A stretch of 52,100 nt of DNA from Erysipelotrichaceae bacterium. GTDB taxonomy: Bacteria > Bacillota_I > Bacilli_A > Erysipelotrichales > Erysipelotrichaceae. The translations under genes and the position numbers were made by a program. The stretch is from the NCBI GenBank assembly GCA_012523895.1, contig JAAYSZ010000004.1, forward strand, positions 1-52,100, written 5' to 3'. Positions 33,598 to 43,224 of the stretch are shown here, one piece after another. The first letter of the stretch is position 1; each line of letters opens with the position of its first letter. Below the pieces are notes generated by a model that ran no database searches, was not told where the DNA came from, and was given only the letters and a program-made list of their open reading frames with translations.

Positions 33598-34213
33598 ATG
33601 ATAATGCTTTATATTTATTCATTTTTTCTTTTGTCTTTTCAGCATTTTCTGGTTCATCTAATAAATCATATATTTGAAGTAGAACTTCAAATCCTGATAA
33701 AACAAATTGATCTTGTTTATCAATGCTATTTTCAATTCCTTCTTCAAGAATGTTGATAGCTTTTATATAATCTTCTCTATCATATAAGGTAAGAGCTAAA
33801 CCATAATAATATTCCATAATAGTAGGATGTTTTTTAAGTAAGTTTTCATATAATTTATCACTTGTTTCATATTCTTTTAGATAGTAATATGAATCACATA
33901 AAGCTCTTTGTTTTATAATTAATTCTTCATTTGTAAAATCAAAGAATTCTATCATAGAAGAAATAATAAATATATTTGTTTTAAATTGAAATTCTTCATT
34001 TGCATATATATGAAATTCATGAATCCATTTTTTAATAAATTCTCTATCTTGAACATTTGTAAATTCTATTTCATCTACTTTAAATATTTGTTCATCAATT
34101 AAATATTCTTTAAGGGTTAACCAAGCATCCATATAATATTGAGTTCCTATTTCATAGTGTTTTTCTTCAAAATATCTTTCTGCTTGATCTATTAAATATA
34201 CAATTTCATTCAT
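33596..34213 (-). CDS. TPR-like repeat protein
   Basis: 205 residues of paired helices. DQAERYFEEKHYEIGTQYY, CDSYYYLKEYETSDKLYENL and YGLALTLYDREDYIKAINIL resemble TPR units. It is cytoplasmic, without signal or membrane segments. It is the last gene of the tgt-queA-queH-mgtE unit, 10 bases after mgtE. The function is unknown; a protein-interaction role is inferred from the repeats. GGAGG precedes the start. Confidence 0.75.
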   Translation of the reverse strand: MNEIVYLIDQAERYFEEKHYEIGTQYYMDAWLTLKEYLIDEQIFKVDEIEFTNVQDREFIKKWIHEFHIYANEEFQFKTNIFIISSMIEFFDFTNEELIIKQRALCDSYYYLKEYETSDKLYENLLKKHPTIMEYYYGLALTLYDREDYIKAINILEEGIENSIDKQDQFVLSGFEVLLQIYDLLDEPENAEKTKEKMNKYKALS

Positions 34214-34223
34214 AAAAAACCTC

Positions 34224-35585
34224 CTAAATTAATTTTGGTAAAAAGAATGTCGCAAGTGATAAGAATAAAAAGAATCCAACACAATCAGTAAATGTAGTTA
34301 CAAATATTGATGAACCTAAAGCAGGATCTACATTTAATTTTTTTAATGTTAATGGAACAAAGTAACCTGCAACAACAGCAACTACCATATTTCCTATCAT
34401 CGCAAGAAATGCGACTAAACCTAAATAGAAATTACCAAAGAAAAAATGTGTTCCTAAACCAACTAAGAGTCCAATTATAATTCCACTAAATAAACCTACT
34501 CCTAATTCCTTAAAAAATATTTTCTTTGCGTTTTTTGGATTTATTTCACCTAATGCAATACCTCTAACCATAAGAGTTAATGCTTGTGTTCCTGAATTTC
34601 CACCCATTCCTGCAATAATAGGGTTTATTGCGGCTAAAGCAACAACCATTTGAATTGTGCTTGAAAAATGAGTGACTATAGATGAAGCTAATAAAGCAGA
34701 AAACAAATTAATTGATAGCCATGGTAATCTAGATTTTAATGAATCTAATAAAGAACCATCAACTTTTTCTTCTTCATCTAACCCAGCCAATCTATGGATA
34801 TCTTCAGTAGATTCTTCTTTAATAATATCCATAACATCATCAACTGTTACAACACCTTTAATAACATTATCATCATCAACAACAGGTAACATTACATATC
34901 CATACTTACTAAATACATGTGCTACATTTTCTTGGTCATCATTTACATTAATGGAAACTACATTTGGATTTGTAATTTCAGAAATTAGTGTATCAAATGA
35001 TGAAGCTACTATGTTTCTTAGTCCTACAACACCTTTTAAATGGTTTTGTTTATCTATTACATATAGGTAATATGCCATTTCAGCATCATAAGCATGTATT
35101 TGAAGATATTCAAGTGTTCTATAAACTGTTTTATTTTCTCTAATACTGATAAATTCAGTAGCCATAATACCACCAGCTGTTTCAGGGTCATACTGTAATA
35201 AATCATGTACTTCAATTTTATCTTCAATAGAAAGTTTTGCTAAAACTTCTTCTTTTTCTTCTGTATCTAATTGTCCGATAAAGTCGGCAATCTCATCAGA
35301 ACTCATTTCACTTAAAATATCTTTTTGTCTATTTTCAGAGAATTTTATTAAAAAATCATAACGATTTTCATCATCATCTTCATCAATAATCATCGCTATA
35401 AATTCATTAGGAAGTTTATTTAGGATAATTTGTGAAGTTTGCTCATCAGTTTCTTTAAGAGCATTTAAAACATCAACTGGGTGTATGTTTTCAATTGCTT
35501 CTTCTATTTCACTTTCATCAATGTCTAAAAGAAAATCTATTAATTCTTCTTTTGTGAATTCAACATTAGCTATTTCAAAATCCAT
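34224..35585 (-). CDS. mgtE: Magnesium transporter MgtE
   Basis: 453 residues. The N-terminal superhelical domain (about 1-130), a CBS pair (about 135-255; YDPETAGGIMATEF at its start), a connecting helix and five membrane helices (about 285-453) match MgtE. GMGGNSGTQALTLMVRG is the signature of the pore helices. It is a Mg2+-gated channel. It is in a queuosine-gene operon with 3 bases to queH. No Mg2+ riboswitch is visible in front of it. Confidence 0.95.
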   Translation of the reverse strand: MDFEIANVEFTKEELIDFLLDIDESEIEEAIENIHPVDVLNALKETDEQTSQIILNKLPNEFIAMIIDEDDDENRYDFLIKFSENRQKDILSEMSSDEIADFIGQLDTEEKEEVLAKLSIEDKIEVHDLLQYDPETAGGIMATEFISIRENKTVYRTLEYLQIHAYDAEMAYYLYVIDKQNHLKGVVGLRNIVASSFDTLISEITNPNVVSINVNDDQENVAHVFSKYGYVMLPVVDDDNVIKGVVTVDDVMDIIKEESTEDIHRLAGLDEEEKVDGSLLDSLKSRLPWLSINLFSALLASSIVTHFSSTIQMVVALAAINPIIAGMGGNSGTQALTLMVRGIALGEINPKNAKKIFFKELGVGLFSGIIIGLLVGLGTHFFFGNFYLGLVAFLAMIGNMVVAVVAGYFVPLTLKKLNVDPALGSSIFVTTFTDCVGFFLFLSLATFFLPKLI

Positions 35586-35588
35586 AAT

Positions 35589-36203
35589 TTACCTCCTATT
35601 TGTCTTATCATTGAATGAATAAATACAGCCACAATAATCTTGTCTATACATATTATTTTCTTTTGCAATTCTACTACCTATTAAAATACCATCTTTTTTC
35701 TTAAAATCGCTATAAAAATATTTAACATTTTTATATTTTTTTTCTAATAAAGACCCTATTTCATTTAGTTTTTGACTATTTTTTTGTCTTGAAACAGTCA
35801 TTGTGGTTGTATAATATTCAAAATTGTTTTCACTTGCATACAGAAAGCCTTCATCCATTCTTTTTGCATAACATGCAAAACATCTCTCTTGTCCTTCAGG
35901 CATTTCCTTAAATGATTTTAGAAATTTATTATACTCTTCATTATTATAAGGTGGAATTATTATTTTTATATCTGGATAATTATTTTTTACAAATTCTTTT
36001 AATTCATTTAACCTTAAATTGTATTCACTTTCTGGGTAAATATTAGAATTGTTGTAAAAAATAGTTATATCAAAATGTTCATATAAAAAAGTTAGTGGAT
36101 ATGTTACACAAGGACCACAACAAGAATGAAGTAAAAGACTAGGTTTATAATCTAGTTTTTTTATTTCTTCTATACTTTTTTTATAATAATTAATTTTATT
36201 CAT
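35589..36203 (-). CDS. queH: Epoxyqueuosine reductase QueH
   Basis: 204 residues. [15 protein letters not shown] near the N-terminus gives the vicinal cysteines; [10 protein letters not shown] and QDYCGCIYS give the rest of the metal-binding set. QueH reduces epoxyqueuosine to queuosine in tRNA, replacing the cobalamin enzyme QueG. The ATG at 36203 starts at the family's usual N-terminus and overlaps queA by eight bases; a longer frame from 36266 would lie mostly inside queA. Confidence 0.92.
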   Translation of the reverse strand: MNKINYYKKSIEEIKKLDYKPSLLLHSCCGPCVTYPLTFLYEHFDITIFYNNSNIYPESEYNLRLNELKEFVKNNYPDIKIIIPPYNNEEYNKFLKSFKEMPEGQERCFACYAKRMDEGFLYASENNFEYYTTTMTVSRQKNSQKLNEIGSLLEKKYKNVKYFYSDFKKKDGILIGSRIAKENNMYRQDYCGCIYSFNDKTNRR

Positions 36204-37223
36204 TAGTAATAAACATTGAATCTCCAAAAGAGAAGAATCTATACCTTTCCTTAATTGCTTCATCATAAGCTTTTAATATTATATCTTTACTTACAAAAGA
36301 TGAAATCATCATTATTAATGTAGATTTTGGTAAATGAAAATTAGTGATTATACAATCAGTTGCTTTCCAAGTGTATCCTGGATAAATAAAAATGTCTGTA
36401 TTTCCACTACACTCTTTAAAACATCCATACTTATTATATATCGATTCTATAGTTCTTGTGGAAGTTGTGCCTACAGTAATTATTCTATTTCCTTCTTTTT
36501 TTGCTTGATTTAAGATGTCTGCACATTCTTTACTCATTTGATAATATTCAGAGTGCATTATATGATTTTCAATATTTTCTTCACTTACTGGTTTAAAAGT
36601 TCCTAAACCAACATGTAAAGTTATATCTACAATTTTTACACCTTTATTAATTAATTTATTAAATATTTCATCTGTAAAGTGAAGTCCTGCAGTAGGCGCA
36701 GCGGCGCTTCCATTAATTTTTGCATAAACTGTTTGATATTTATTAGGGTCATCAAGAGTTTCTTTAATATATGGAGGTAATGGTACATTACCAAGTTTTT
36801 CTAAAACTTCTAGAAATACTCCTTCATATATCATTTCCATAATTCTTATACCTTGTTCTTTTACTTCAATGCATTTAGCTTTTAATTCTCCATTATTAAA
36901 ACTTATTATAGTGCCTAGTTTTACAACTTTTGCGTTTCCTACAAGACATTCCCATACATCACCATCATTATTAAGTAATAAAAGTTCAACTTTTGCGTTA
37001 GTTATTTCTTTTGTTCCAAAAAGTCTTGCGGGAATTACTCTTGTATTATTTCTTACTAAAACATCACCTTTTTTTAAGTAAGAAATAATATCATAAAAAT
37101 GTTTATGCTCTATTTCATTGGTATTTTTATGTAATACAAGCATTCTGCTAGATTTTCTATCATCAACTGGATGTTGCGCTATTAATTCTTCTGGAAGATA
37201 AAAGTCAAATTCATTTGTTTTCA

Positions 37224-37224
<1 letters not shown>
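36196..37224 (-). CDS. queA: S-adenosylmethionine:tRNA ribosyltransferase-isomerase
   Basis: 342 residues. The N-terminus FDYxLP-like ([21 protein letters not shown]), then [26 protein letters not shown] and the closing [15 protein letters not shown] are QueA hallmarks. It transfers the ribosyl moiety of SAM to preQ1 in tRNA, forming epoxyqueuosine. It shares one base with the tgt stop and overlaps queH by eight. Confidence 0.97.
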
Positions 37225-38357
<1,133 letters not shown>

Positions 38358-38412
38358 TCACCGTTATAAAGTATACACTATTTTAAATTATATAATAACT
38401 AGTCATTGATGA

Positions 38413-38418
38413 TATAAT
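38413..38418 (+). promoter_or_regulatory. -10 box of a probable leaderless promoter (38425 gene)
   Basis: TATAAT, preceded by TGA as an extended -10, is followed by six bases (GAATTT) and the ATG at 38425. No ribosome site lies between. Confidence 0.55.
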
Positions 38419-38424
38419 GAATTT

Positions 38425-38871
38425 ATGAAAAGCAAAACAATCAAACAAAGAAATATTCCATCATATCCATATATAATTAAGTCAATCAGAGTTAAACCTA
38501 TTGAGATATTAATGCTAATGATAATAATAGGTTTTATATTGCTTTTTTCTAGTGAAGATTTTGCGATGATTGGGGTACTTATGATATCTTTAAGTACTTT
38601 TAGTCTACTTGTATTACCTGATGCTAGAATAATAGATTATACAAATGAATATGCAATAATTTATAACTGTGTAGATAAAAATGAATGTAAATTAATATAT
38701 TGGGATGAAATATTAAGTTGGCAATATAAATGGCATACAGATAAGGATCAAATGTTAATTGAACTTATAGATTATAGTATTGAAGTAGTTGATACATATA
38801 AAAGGTCTACAATGATTCCTTACTTTAAAAAGTATGCTCCAGGAAAGGAGAAGACTAGTAGAAAAAAATAA
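38425..38871 (+). CDS. Small membrane protein with PH-like tail
   Basis: 148 residues. Two hydrophobic segments (about 28-45 and 48-66) are followed by a soluble part with alternating strands (IIDYTNEYAIIYNC, KLIYWDEILSWQY). This layout resembles bacterial PH-like membrane proteins, but no family is certain. It lies four bases before the ArsR gene. The start lacks a Shine-Dalgarno sequence and sits six bases behind a TATAAT, so leaderless translation is likely. Confidence 0.7.
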   Translation: MKSKTIKQRNIPSYPYIIKSIRVKPIEILMLMIIIGFILLFSSEDFAMIGVLMISLSTFSLLVLPDARIIDYTNEYAIIYNCVDKNECKLIYWDEILSWQYKWHTDKDQMLIELIDYSIEVVDTYKRSTMIPYFKKYAPGKEKTSRKK

Positions 38872-38874
38872 AGT

Positions 38875-39195
38875 ATGAGTGAAAAATTATATGAAAAAGT
38901 TTTAGAAAACATGGCTAGTGAAGAGCAGTATGATGATATGAGTATGATATTCACTATGTTTTCTGATAGTACAAGATTAAAAATAATGAATGCACTATTT
39001 GTGAGTGAACTTAATGTTAGTGATATTGCAAATATCTTACAGATGTCTCATTCTGCAATATCTCATCAGTTGTCTTCTTTAAAGAAAACAAAATTAGTTA
39101 AATCTAGGAAAGAAGGAAAGATGGTTTATTATTCTTTGGATGATGATCATGTAAAAAGTATATTTGAAATGGCTTTTGAACATATAAAGGAATAG
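38875..39195 (+). CDS. ArsR-family transcriptional regulator
   Basis: 106 residues. A winged HTH has FTMFSDSTRLKIMNALF, LNVSDIANILQMSHSAISHQLSSLKKTKLV and a wing KEGKMVYYSL. The clustered Cys of metal-sensing ArsR proteins is absent, so the inducer is not evident. It lies between a membrane protein gene and an FMN-dependent oxidase 14 bases downstream and probably controls this unit. Confidence 0.9.
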   Translation: MSEKLYEKVLENMASEEQYDDMSMIFTMFSDSTRLKIMNALFVSELNVSDIANILQMSHSAISHQLSSLKKTKLVKSRKEGKMVYYSLDDDHVKSIFEMAFEHIKE

Positions 39196-39209
39196 AAAGG
39201 GAAGAAATA

Positions 39210-40232
39210 ATGAAGAAAAAGCAAATTTTAGAAAGTGCAAGAGGTAAGGTTAAAAACTGTAGGATTTGTAATGATTGTAATGGAGTAGCGTGTAGAAGTG
39301 AAATTCCAGGTTTAGGTGGAATAGGAAGTGGAAGTAGTTTTATTAGAAATAGGGAAATAATGAAAAAAGTAAAACTTAATATGAATGTTTTAACTATGAA
39401 TAGTCCTATTTCTACAAAATGTCATATTTTTGAGACTGAATTAGATATGCCTGTATTTGTGGCACCTCTTGCTAATGTTAGAGGAAATTATGGTTGTGAT
39501 CTTAGTGACTATGAATATAACAAAATTGTTTTAGCAGCTTGTAAAAAAGAAAATGTTTTAGCTTTTACAGGAGATGGTGTTGATATAGAAGAATTTTTTG
39601 AAAAGCCTGTACAAGCAATACATGATAATGATGGTTTTGGAATAGTTACAATGAAACCTTGGGTTAAAGAAGGTGTAGATAGAAGAATAGAATTTTTAAA
39701 AGATAAAAAATATAAACTTCTTGCGATGGATGTTGATAGTGCTGGATTACCATTATTAAAAGGTAATGATATTTTAGTTGAAACAAAAGATCCAATTAGT
39801 CTTAGATATATAAAAGAAAAAACAGGAAAGAAATTTATAGTAAAAGGGGTTATGAATATACAAGGAGCATTAGCTGCTTTAGAAGCTAAAGCTGATGCTA
39901 TTGTAGTTAGTAATCATGGAGGTCGTGTTTTAGATGATTCACTATCTCCTATTGAAGTATTATCTACTATATCAAGTGTTGTAAAGGGAAGAATGACCAT
40001 ATTAGTAGATGGTGGCATTAGAAGTGGTAATGATATCTTTAAATGTCTTGCATTAGGTGCTGATGGAGTATTAATTGGAAGACCATGTGGTTTAGCTGCT
40101 ATTGGATCTGGTGAAGAAGGTTTAGCTAGCTTACTTAATGAATATAAAAAAGAGTTAGCTCAAGCTATGAAAATGACTGGATGTCATAAGATTACTGATA
40201 TTAGTAGAGAATGTGTAACTGTTACAAAATGA
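39210..40232 (+). CDS. Alpha-hydroxy-acid oxidising FMN enzyme
   Basis: 340-residue TIM barrel of the glycolate/lactate oxidase family. IVVSNHGGRVLDDSLSPIEV carries the catalytic His and Arg, and LVDGGIRSGNDIFKCLALGADGVLIGRP is the FMN-phosphate site. The N-terminus has CRICNDCNGVACRSE, a Cys-rich stretch seen in anaerobic relatives and absent from aerobic oxidases, hinting at a metal or redox role. The substrate is unknown; lactate is one option. GAAAGGGAAG precedes the start. Confidence 0.85.
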   Translation: MKKKQILESARGKVKNCRICNDCNGVACRSEIPGLGGIGSGSSFIRNREIMKKVKLNMNVLTMNSPISTKCHIFETELDMPVFVAPLANVRGNYGCDLSDYEYNKIVLAACKKENVLAFTGDGVDIEEFFEKPVQAIHDNDGFGIVTMKPWVKEGVDRRIEFLKDKKYKLLAMDVDSAGLPLLKGNDILVETKDPISLRYIKEKTGKKFIVKGVMNIQGALAALEAKADAIVVSNHGGRVLDDSLSPIEVLSTISSVVKGRMTILVDGGIRSGNDIFKCLALGADGVLIGRPCGLAAIGSGEEGLASLLNEYKKELAQAMKMTGCHKITDISRECVTVTK

Positions 40233-40304
40233 AAGAATTTTCATTTAAATGAAATGGTTTACAATTGATTAAATTTTGATATAATTTATTTTCGAGGTGT
40301 TTTA

Positions 40305-40697
40305 ATGAAATTATATGAGAATAATGCATTTTTCTGGCAAAAAATGGATACTTTGTTTTTGTCTAGTGAATTAAGTGTTACAAGAGTAAAAGGAGATAGA
40401 CATCCTTTATACAACAATCTTATTTATCCAGTTGATTATTGTCATTTAAGAAATACAAGTGGAAATTCTGAAACTGGTAAAATTTGTGTTTATAAGGGTA
40501 GTGCTTCTAGTAATAGAGTTGATGCAATAATTGTGGCAGTTGATATTTTGAAAAAAGATATGGATGCTAAACTTCTTAATGGATGCACTCCTGCGGAAGA
40601 AGAAGCAGTGCTAAGATTTTTAAATCAAACTGATTTTCAAAAGACTATATTAGTTAGAAGGGGCTCAGACATTCCTAATTGGGCAGTTACTGAATAA
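40305..40697 (+). CDS. Inorganic pyrophosphatase-like protein
   Basis: 130 residues. RHPLYNNLIYPVDYCHL and RVDAIIVAVDIL followed by ILVRRGS near the C-terminus resemble short proteins of clostridial genomes annotated as inorganic pyrophosphatase. The set of acidic metal ligands of classical family I enzymes is incomplete, so catalytic activity is uncertain. It stands alone, with TATAAT at 40279-40284, GAGGTG as ribosome site and a clear terminator. Confidence 0.55.
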   Translation: MKLYENNAFFWQKMDTLFLSSELSVTRVKGDRHPLYNNLIYPVDYCHLRNTSGNSETGKICVYKGSASSNRVDAIIVAVDILKKDMDAKLLNGCTPAEEEAVLRFLNQTDFQKTILVRRGSDIPNWAVTE

Positions 40698-40720
40698 ACA
40701 GCATAAGCTGTTTATTTTTT
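40693..40720 (+). terminator. Terminator behind the pyrophosphatase-like gene
   Basis: AATAAACAGC at 40693-40702 pairs perfectly with GCTGTTTATT at 40707-40716, followed by TTTT. Confidence 0.9.
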
Positions 40721-40728
40721 AATCTATA

Positions 40729-40795
40729 ATGTAAAAAGAATTTGACATTGCGATATTGTATACATATAATAAAGATGTAAAAAGAATTTGACATT
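40729..40795 (+). repeat. 21-base direct repeat flanking a promoter
   Basis: ATGTAAAAAGAATTTGACATT plus-strand copies at 40729-40749 and 40775-40795, 46 bases apart and identical over 21 bases. The first copy supplies the -35 TTGACA of the promoter; the second lies at the transcript start. This is a candidate operator pair, perhaps for the XRE protein encoded downstream. Confidence 0.8.
40742..40770 (+). promoter_or_regulatory. Consensus promoter of the membrane protein/XRE operon
   Basis: TTGACA at 40742-40747, exactly 17 bases, TATAAT at 40765-40770. Start of transcription is expected near 40777. GGAGGT at 40800-40805 serves the first gene. Confidence 0.88.
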
Positions 40796-40811
40796 TATAG
40801 GAGGTATCGAC

Positions 40812-41105
40812 ATGAGAAAGATGGATGAAATGGAAATGTCTATTGCACTACAAAGTTTTAGATATGCTTATGCTGCAGGAACAATTCTACTAGGAATATA
40901 CAATATATACTATTTAATAATTAATAAAAATATACATTTATCTACTTTAATTATTTTGAATGTAATGTTATTAATTCAACAAGGAATATACTCATATAAA
41001 TTAGAAAATATAACTTCGGGTAAGGGTTTAAAAAAGTTGATTTCTATAATGATTATAGTTATCGCTGTAGTAATAATAATTTTATTGGTTGGTAAAAATA
41101 TATGA
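40812..41105 (+). CDS. Small membrane protein paired with an XRE regulator
   Basis: 97 residues with three hydrophobic helices (about 18-37, 42-58, 75-93) after a charged N-terminus MRKMDEMEMS. Such proteins often precede a 60-70-residue XRE regulator in Bacillota; their role is not established. The ATG at 40812 is chosen for GGAGGT six bases upstream. Its end overlaps the regulator by four bases (ATGA). Confidence 0.75.
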   Translation: MRKMDEMEMSIALQSFRYAYAAGTILLGIYNIYYLIINKNIHLSTLIILNVMLLIQQGIYSYKLENITSGKGLKKLISIMIIVIAVVIIILLVGKNI

Positions 41106-41290
41106 AAAACAATATAGGGAAACTAAGAAAAGAAAAGAACATTACCCAATTAGAATTAGCTACTCTTTGTAATGTTACAAGACAAACTATAAATGCGATT
41201 GAAAATGAAAAATATGATCCTACTTTAAAGCTGGCTTTTGATTTAGCAAGAGTTTTAGATACAACAGTTGATGAATTGTTTACACCTTAG
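41102..41290 (+). CDS. Minimal XRE-family regulator (YozG-like)
   Basis: 62 residues that are nothing but a Cro/CI-type HTH: IGKLRKEKNITQLELATLC, TRQTINAIENEKYDPTL, then DLARVLDTTVDELF. The N-IENEKYDPSL-type ending is typical of the YozG group. It is translationally coupled to the membrane protein and probably regulates the promoter at 40742, where a 21-base repeat lies. The stop precedes the argS leader promoter by two bases. Confidence 0.88.
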   Translation: MKNNIGKLRKEKNITQLELATLCNVTRQTINAIENEKYDPTLKLAFDLARVLDTTVDELFTP

Positions 41291-41291
41291 T

Positions 41292-41550
41292 TTGACAAAC
41301 ATTTATAATATAGATAAACTAATTTTGTCGATGAAAAAGAGTAGTAATTTATGGAAGACTTATAGAGAGCCTATGTTGGTGTAAATAGGTAGTAATAAAT
41401 AAGTGAACGAGCTTTTGAGATTTGTCTGTATGATAGTAAGGACAATGTATATCCTGCATTAAAGGAAGAGTGGTTAAACAAACGTTTAACAAATTGAGTG
41501 GTACCGCGGTAAAATTATCGTCTCTTTGTTTAAGAGGCTTTTTTTGTGGT
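41292..41550 (+). ncRNA. T-box riboswitch upstream of argS, with promoter
   Basis: TTGACA at 41292-41297 and TAAACT at 41315-41320 (17-base spacer) form the promoter. The leader carries AGAGAGCC and TTGGTGTAA stem I motifs near 41364-41382, the T-box GAGTGGTACCGCGG at 41496-41509, and a terminator stem (CTCTT at 41522-41526 with AAGAG at 41532-41536) followed by seven T residues. Possible Arg specifier codons are CGA at 41408-41410 and AGA at 41418-41420; I cannot decide between them by eye. Confidence 0.9.
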
Positions 41551-41571
41551 TTAATTAAAGGGGAGGATTTT

Positions 41572-43212
41572 ATGAACAAAATTGAAAATAATCTAATTAG
41601 TTCAATTAAAGATGTAATAAAAGAACTATATAATGTTGAGGATTCATCTTTAGTTATGATAGAAATACCTAAAGATAATACAAATGGAGATTATTCTACT
41701 AATATTGCGATGAGGCTTGCAAAAGTTGTGAGAAAGGCTCCTGTAATAATCGCAAAAGAAATGTTAGAAAAATTAGAAGAGACAGTAGAAGATTATGAAA
41801 AAATAGAAGTTGCTGGACCTGGGTTTATTAACTTCTTTATGAAAAATACTGTTCTTGCGGATATTATCAATGTTGTTTTAGATAAGAAAGAAACATATGG
41901 AGAAAATAATAGTGGAGATAATCTACCTATTTTAATTGAGTATGTTAGTGCTAATCCTACTGGTGATTTACATTTAGGTCATGCAAGAGGTGCAGCTTGG
42001 GGAGATTGTATTTCTAGGCTTTTGATTAAAAGTGGTTATGATTGTTTAAGAGAATATTATATTAATGATGCTGGTGCACAAATGATTAATTTAGGTAAAT
42101 CAGTTTATGCAAGATATGCTCAGTATTTTGGTAAAGAAGTTGAAATTCCAGAAGATGGATATTTTGGTGATGATGTTAAAGAGATAGGAAAAGAGCTTGC
42201 GATAGAATATGGTGATGTTTGGCTTAATCAAGAAGAAGGCCGTATTGAGTTTTTTAAAGAAAAAGGAAAAGAAAAGGAATTAGATAAAATTAAAAGAGAT
42301 TTGAAATATTATCGTTGTGAATTTGATTCTTGGGTAAGTGAACAATCTTTATATGATAATGGAAGTGTAAAGAAGTCGATTCAAAAAATGATAGATATGG
42401 GATTAACTTTTGAAGAAGATGGTGCTTTATGGTTTAAGTCTACAAAATGGGGAGATGATAAAGATCGTGTTCTAGTAAAAAGTGATGGTTCTTTAACTTA
42501 TTTAGCACCTGATATTGCAAATCATTTGAATAAATTTGATAGAGGTTATAAAAAGCTTGTAAATCTTTGGGGTGCAGACCATCATGGGTATATTGCTCGT
42601 ATGAAAGCCGCAATTCAAGCTATGGGTTATGGTGAAAATGATTTAGAAGTAGATATAATTCAAATGGTTCGTTTAGTTGAAGATGGAGTAGAAGTTAAGA
42701 TGAGTAAACGTACTGGTAATGCGATAACAATACGTGAACTTTGTGATGATGTAGGTGTAGATAGTGCAAGATATTTCTTTGTAAGTAGAGCAGTTGATTC
42801 TCATTTGGATTTTGATTTAGGTTTAGCTCGTAAAAAAACTAATGAAAATCCAGTTTATTACGCTCAATATGCACATGCAAGGATTTGTTCAATTTTAAGG
42901 CAAGCACCTAAATTTATAAAAGAAGAGAATTATGATTTATTAGTTAGTGATAAAGAAATAGATATATTAAAACATATAGGTGAATTTACTAGTGTAGTTG
43001 CGGATGCCGCATATACAAGATCTCCTAATAAAATATGTAATTATGTACAAAAGTTAGCTGGATATTTTCATAGTTTCTATGGAGCTTATAAAATAATTGA
43101 TGAAGATAATAGAGAATTAACTAATCAAAGATTAGGTTTACTATTAGCCACAAAGCAAACTTTAGCTAATGCTTTAGACTTAATTGGTATTAGTGCTCCA
43201 GAAAAAATGTAG
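41572..43212 (+). CDS. argS: Arginine-tRNA ligase
   Basis: 546-residue class I synthetase. The N-terminal Arg-specific domain (about 1-110) is followed by ANPTGDLHLGHARG (the HIGH motif as HLGH), the Rossmann core and KMSKRTG as the KMSKS loop, with an alpha-helical anticodon domain at the end. It charges tRNA-Arg. The ATG at 41572 is chosen for GGGGAGG upstream; a frame from 41470 would run through the T-box terminator. The upstream leader controls it in response to tRNA-Arg charging, and two tRNA-Arg genes lie in the same window. Confidence 0.97.
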   Translation: MNKIENNLISSIKDVIKELYNVEDSSLVMIEIPKDNTNGDYSTNIAMRLAKVVRKAPVIIAKEMLEKLEETVEDYEKIEVAGPGFINFFMKNTVLADIINVVLDKKETYGENNSGDNLPILIEYVSANPTGDLHLGHARGAAWGDCISRLLIKSGYDCLREYYINDAGAQMINLGKSVYARYAQYFGKEVEIPEDGYFGDDVKEIGKELAIEYGDVWLNQEEGRIEFFKEKGKEKELDKIKRDLKYYRCEFDSWVSEQSLYDNGSVKKSIQKMIDMGLTFEEDGALWFKSTKWGDDKDRVLVKSDGSLTYLAPDIANHLNKFDRGYKKLVNLWGADHHGYIARMKAAIQAMGYGENDLEVDIIQMVRLVEDGVEVKMSKRTGNAITIRELCDDVGVDSARYFFVSRAVDSHLDFDLGLARKKTNENPVYYAQYAHARICSILRQAPKFIKEENYDLLVSDKEIDILKHIGEFTSVVADAAYTRSPNKICNYVQKLAGYFHSFYGAYKIIDEDNRELTNQRLGLLLATKQTLANALDLIGISAPEKM

Positions 43213-43224
43213 GAGAATAAAAAT

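Noticed and set aside
34672..35070. Plus-strand frame of 132 codons opposite mgtE
   Set aside because: Ser/Thr-rich mirror of the MgtE CBS region, with no ribosome site.
34224..35585. Magnesium riboswitch for mgtE
   Set aside because: mgtE starts three bases after queH inside an operon; there is no leader to hold one.
41304..41309. TATAAT close to the TTGACA of the argS leader
   Set aside because: The spacer would be only six bases; TAAACT at 41315 with 17 bases is the better -10 box.
41470..41571. N-terminal extension of ArgS
   Set aside because: It would translate the T-box and terminator; the strong ribosome site is in front of 41572.
41349..41579. Minus-strand frame of 76 codons inside the argS leader
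   Set aside because: The interval is fully explained by the T-box riboswitch and its terminator.
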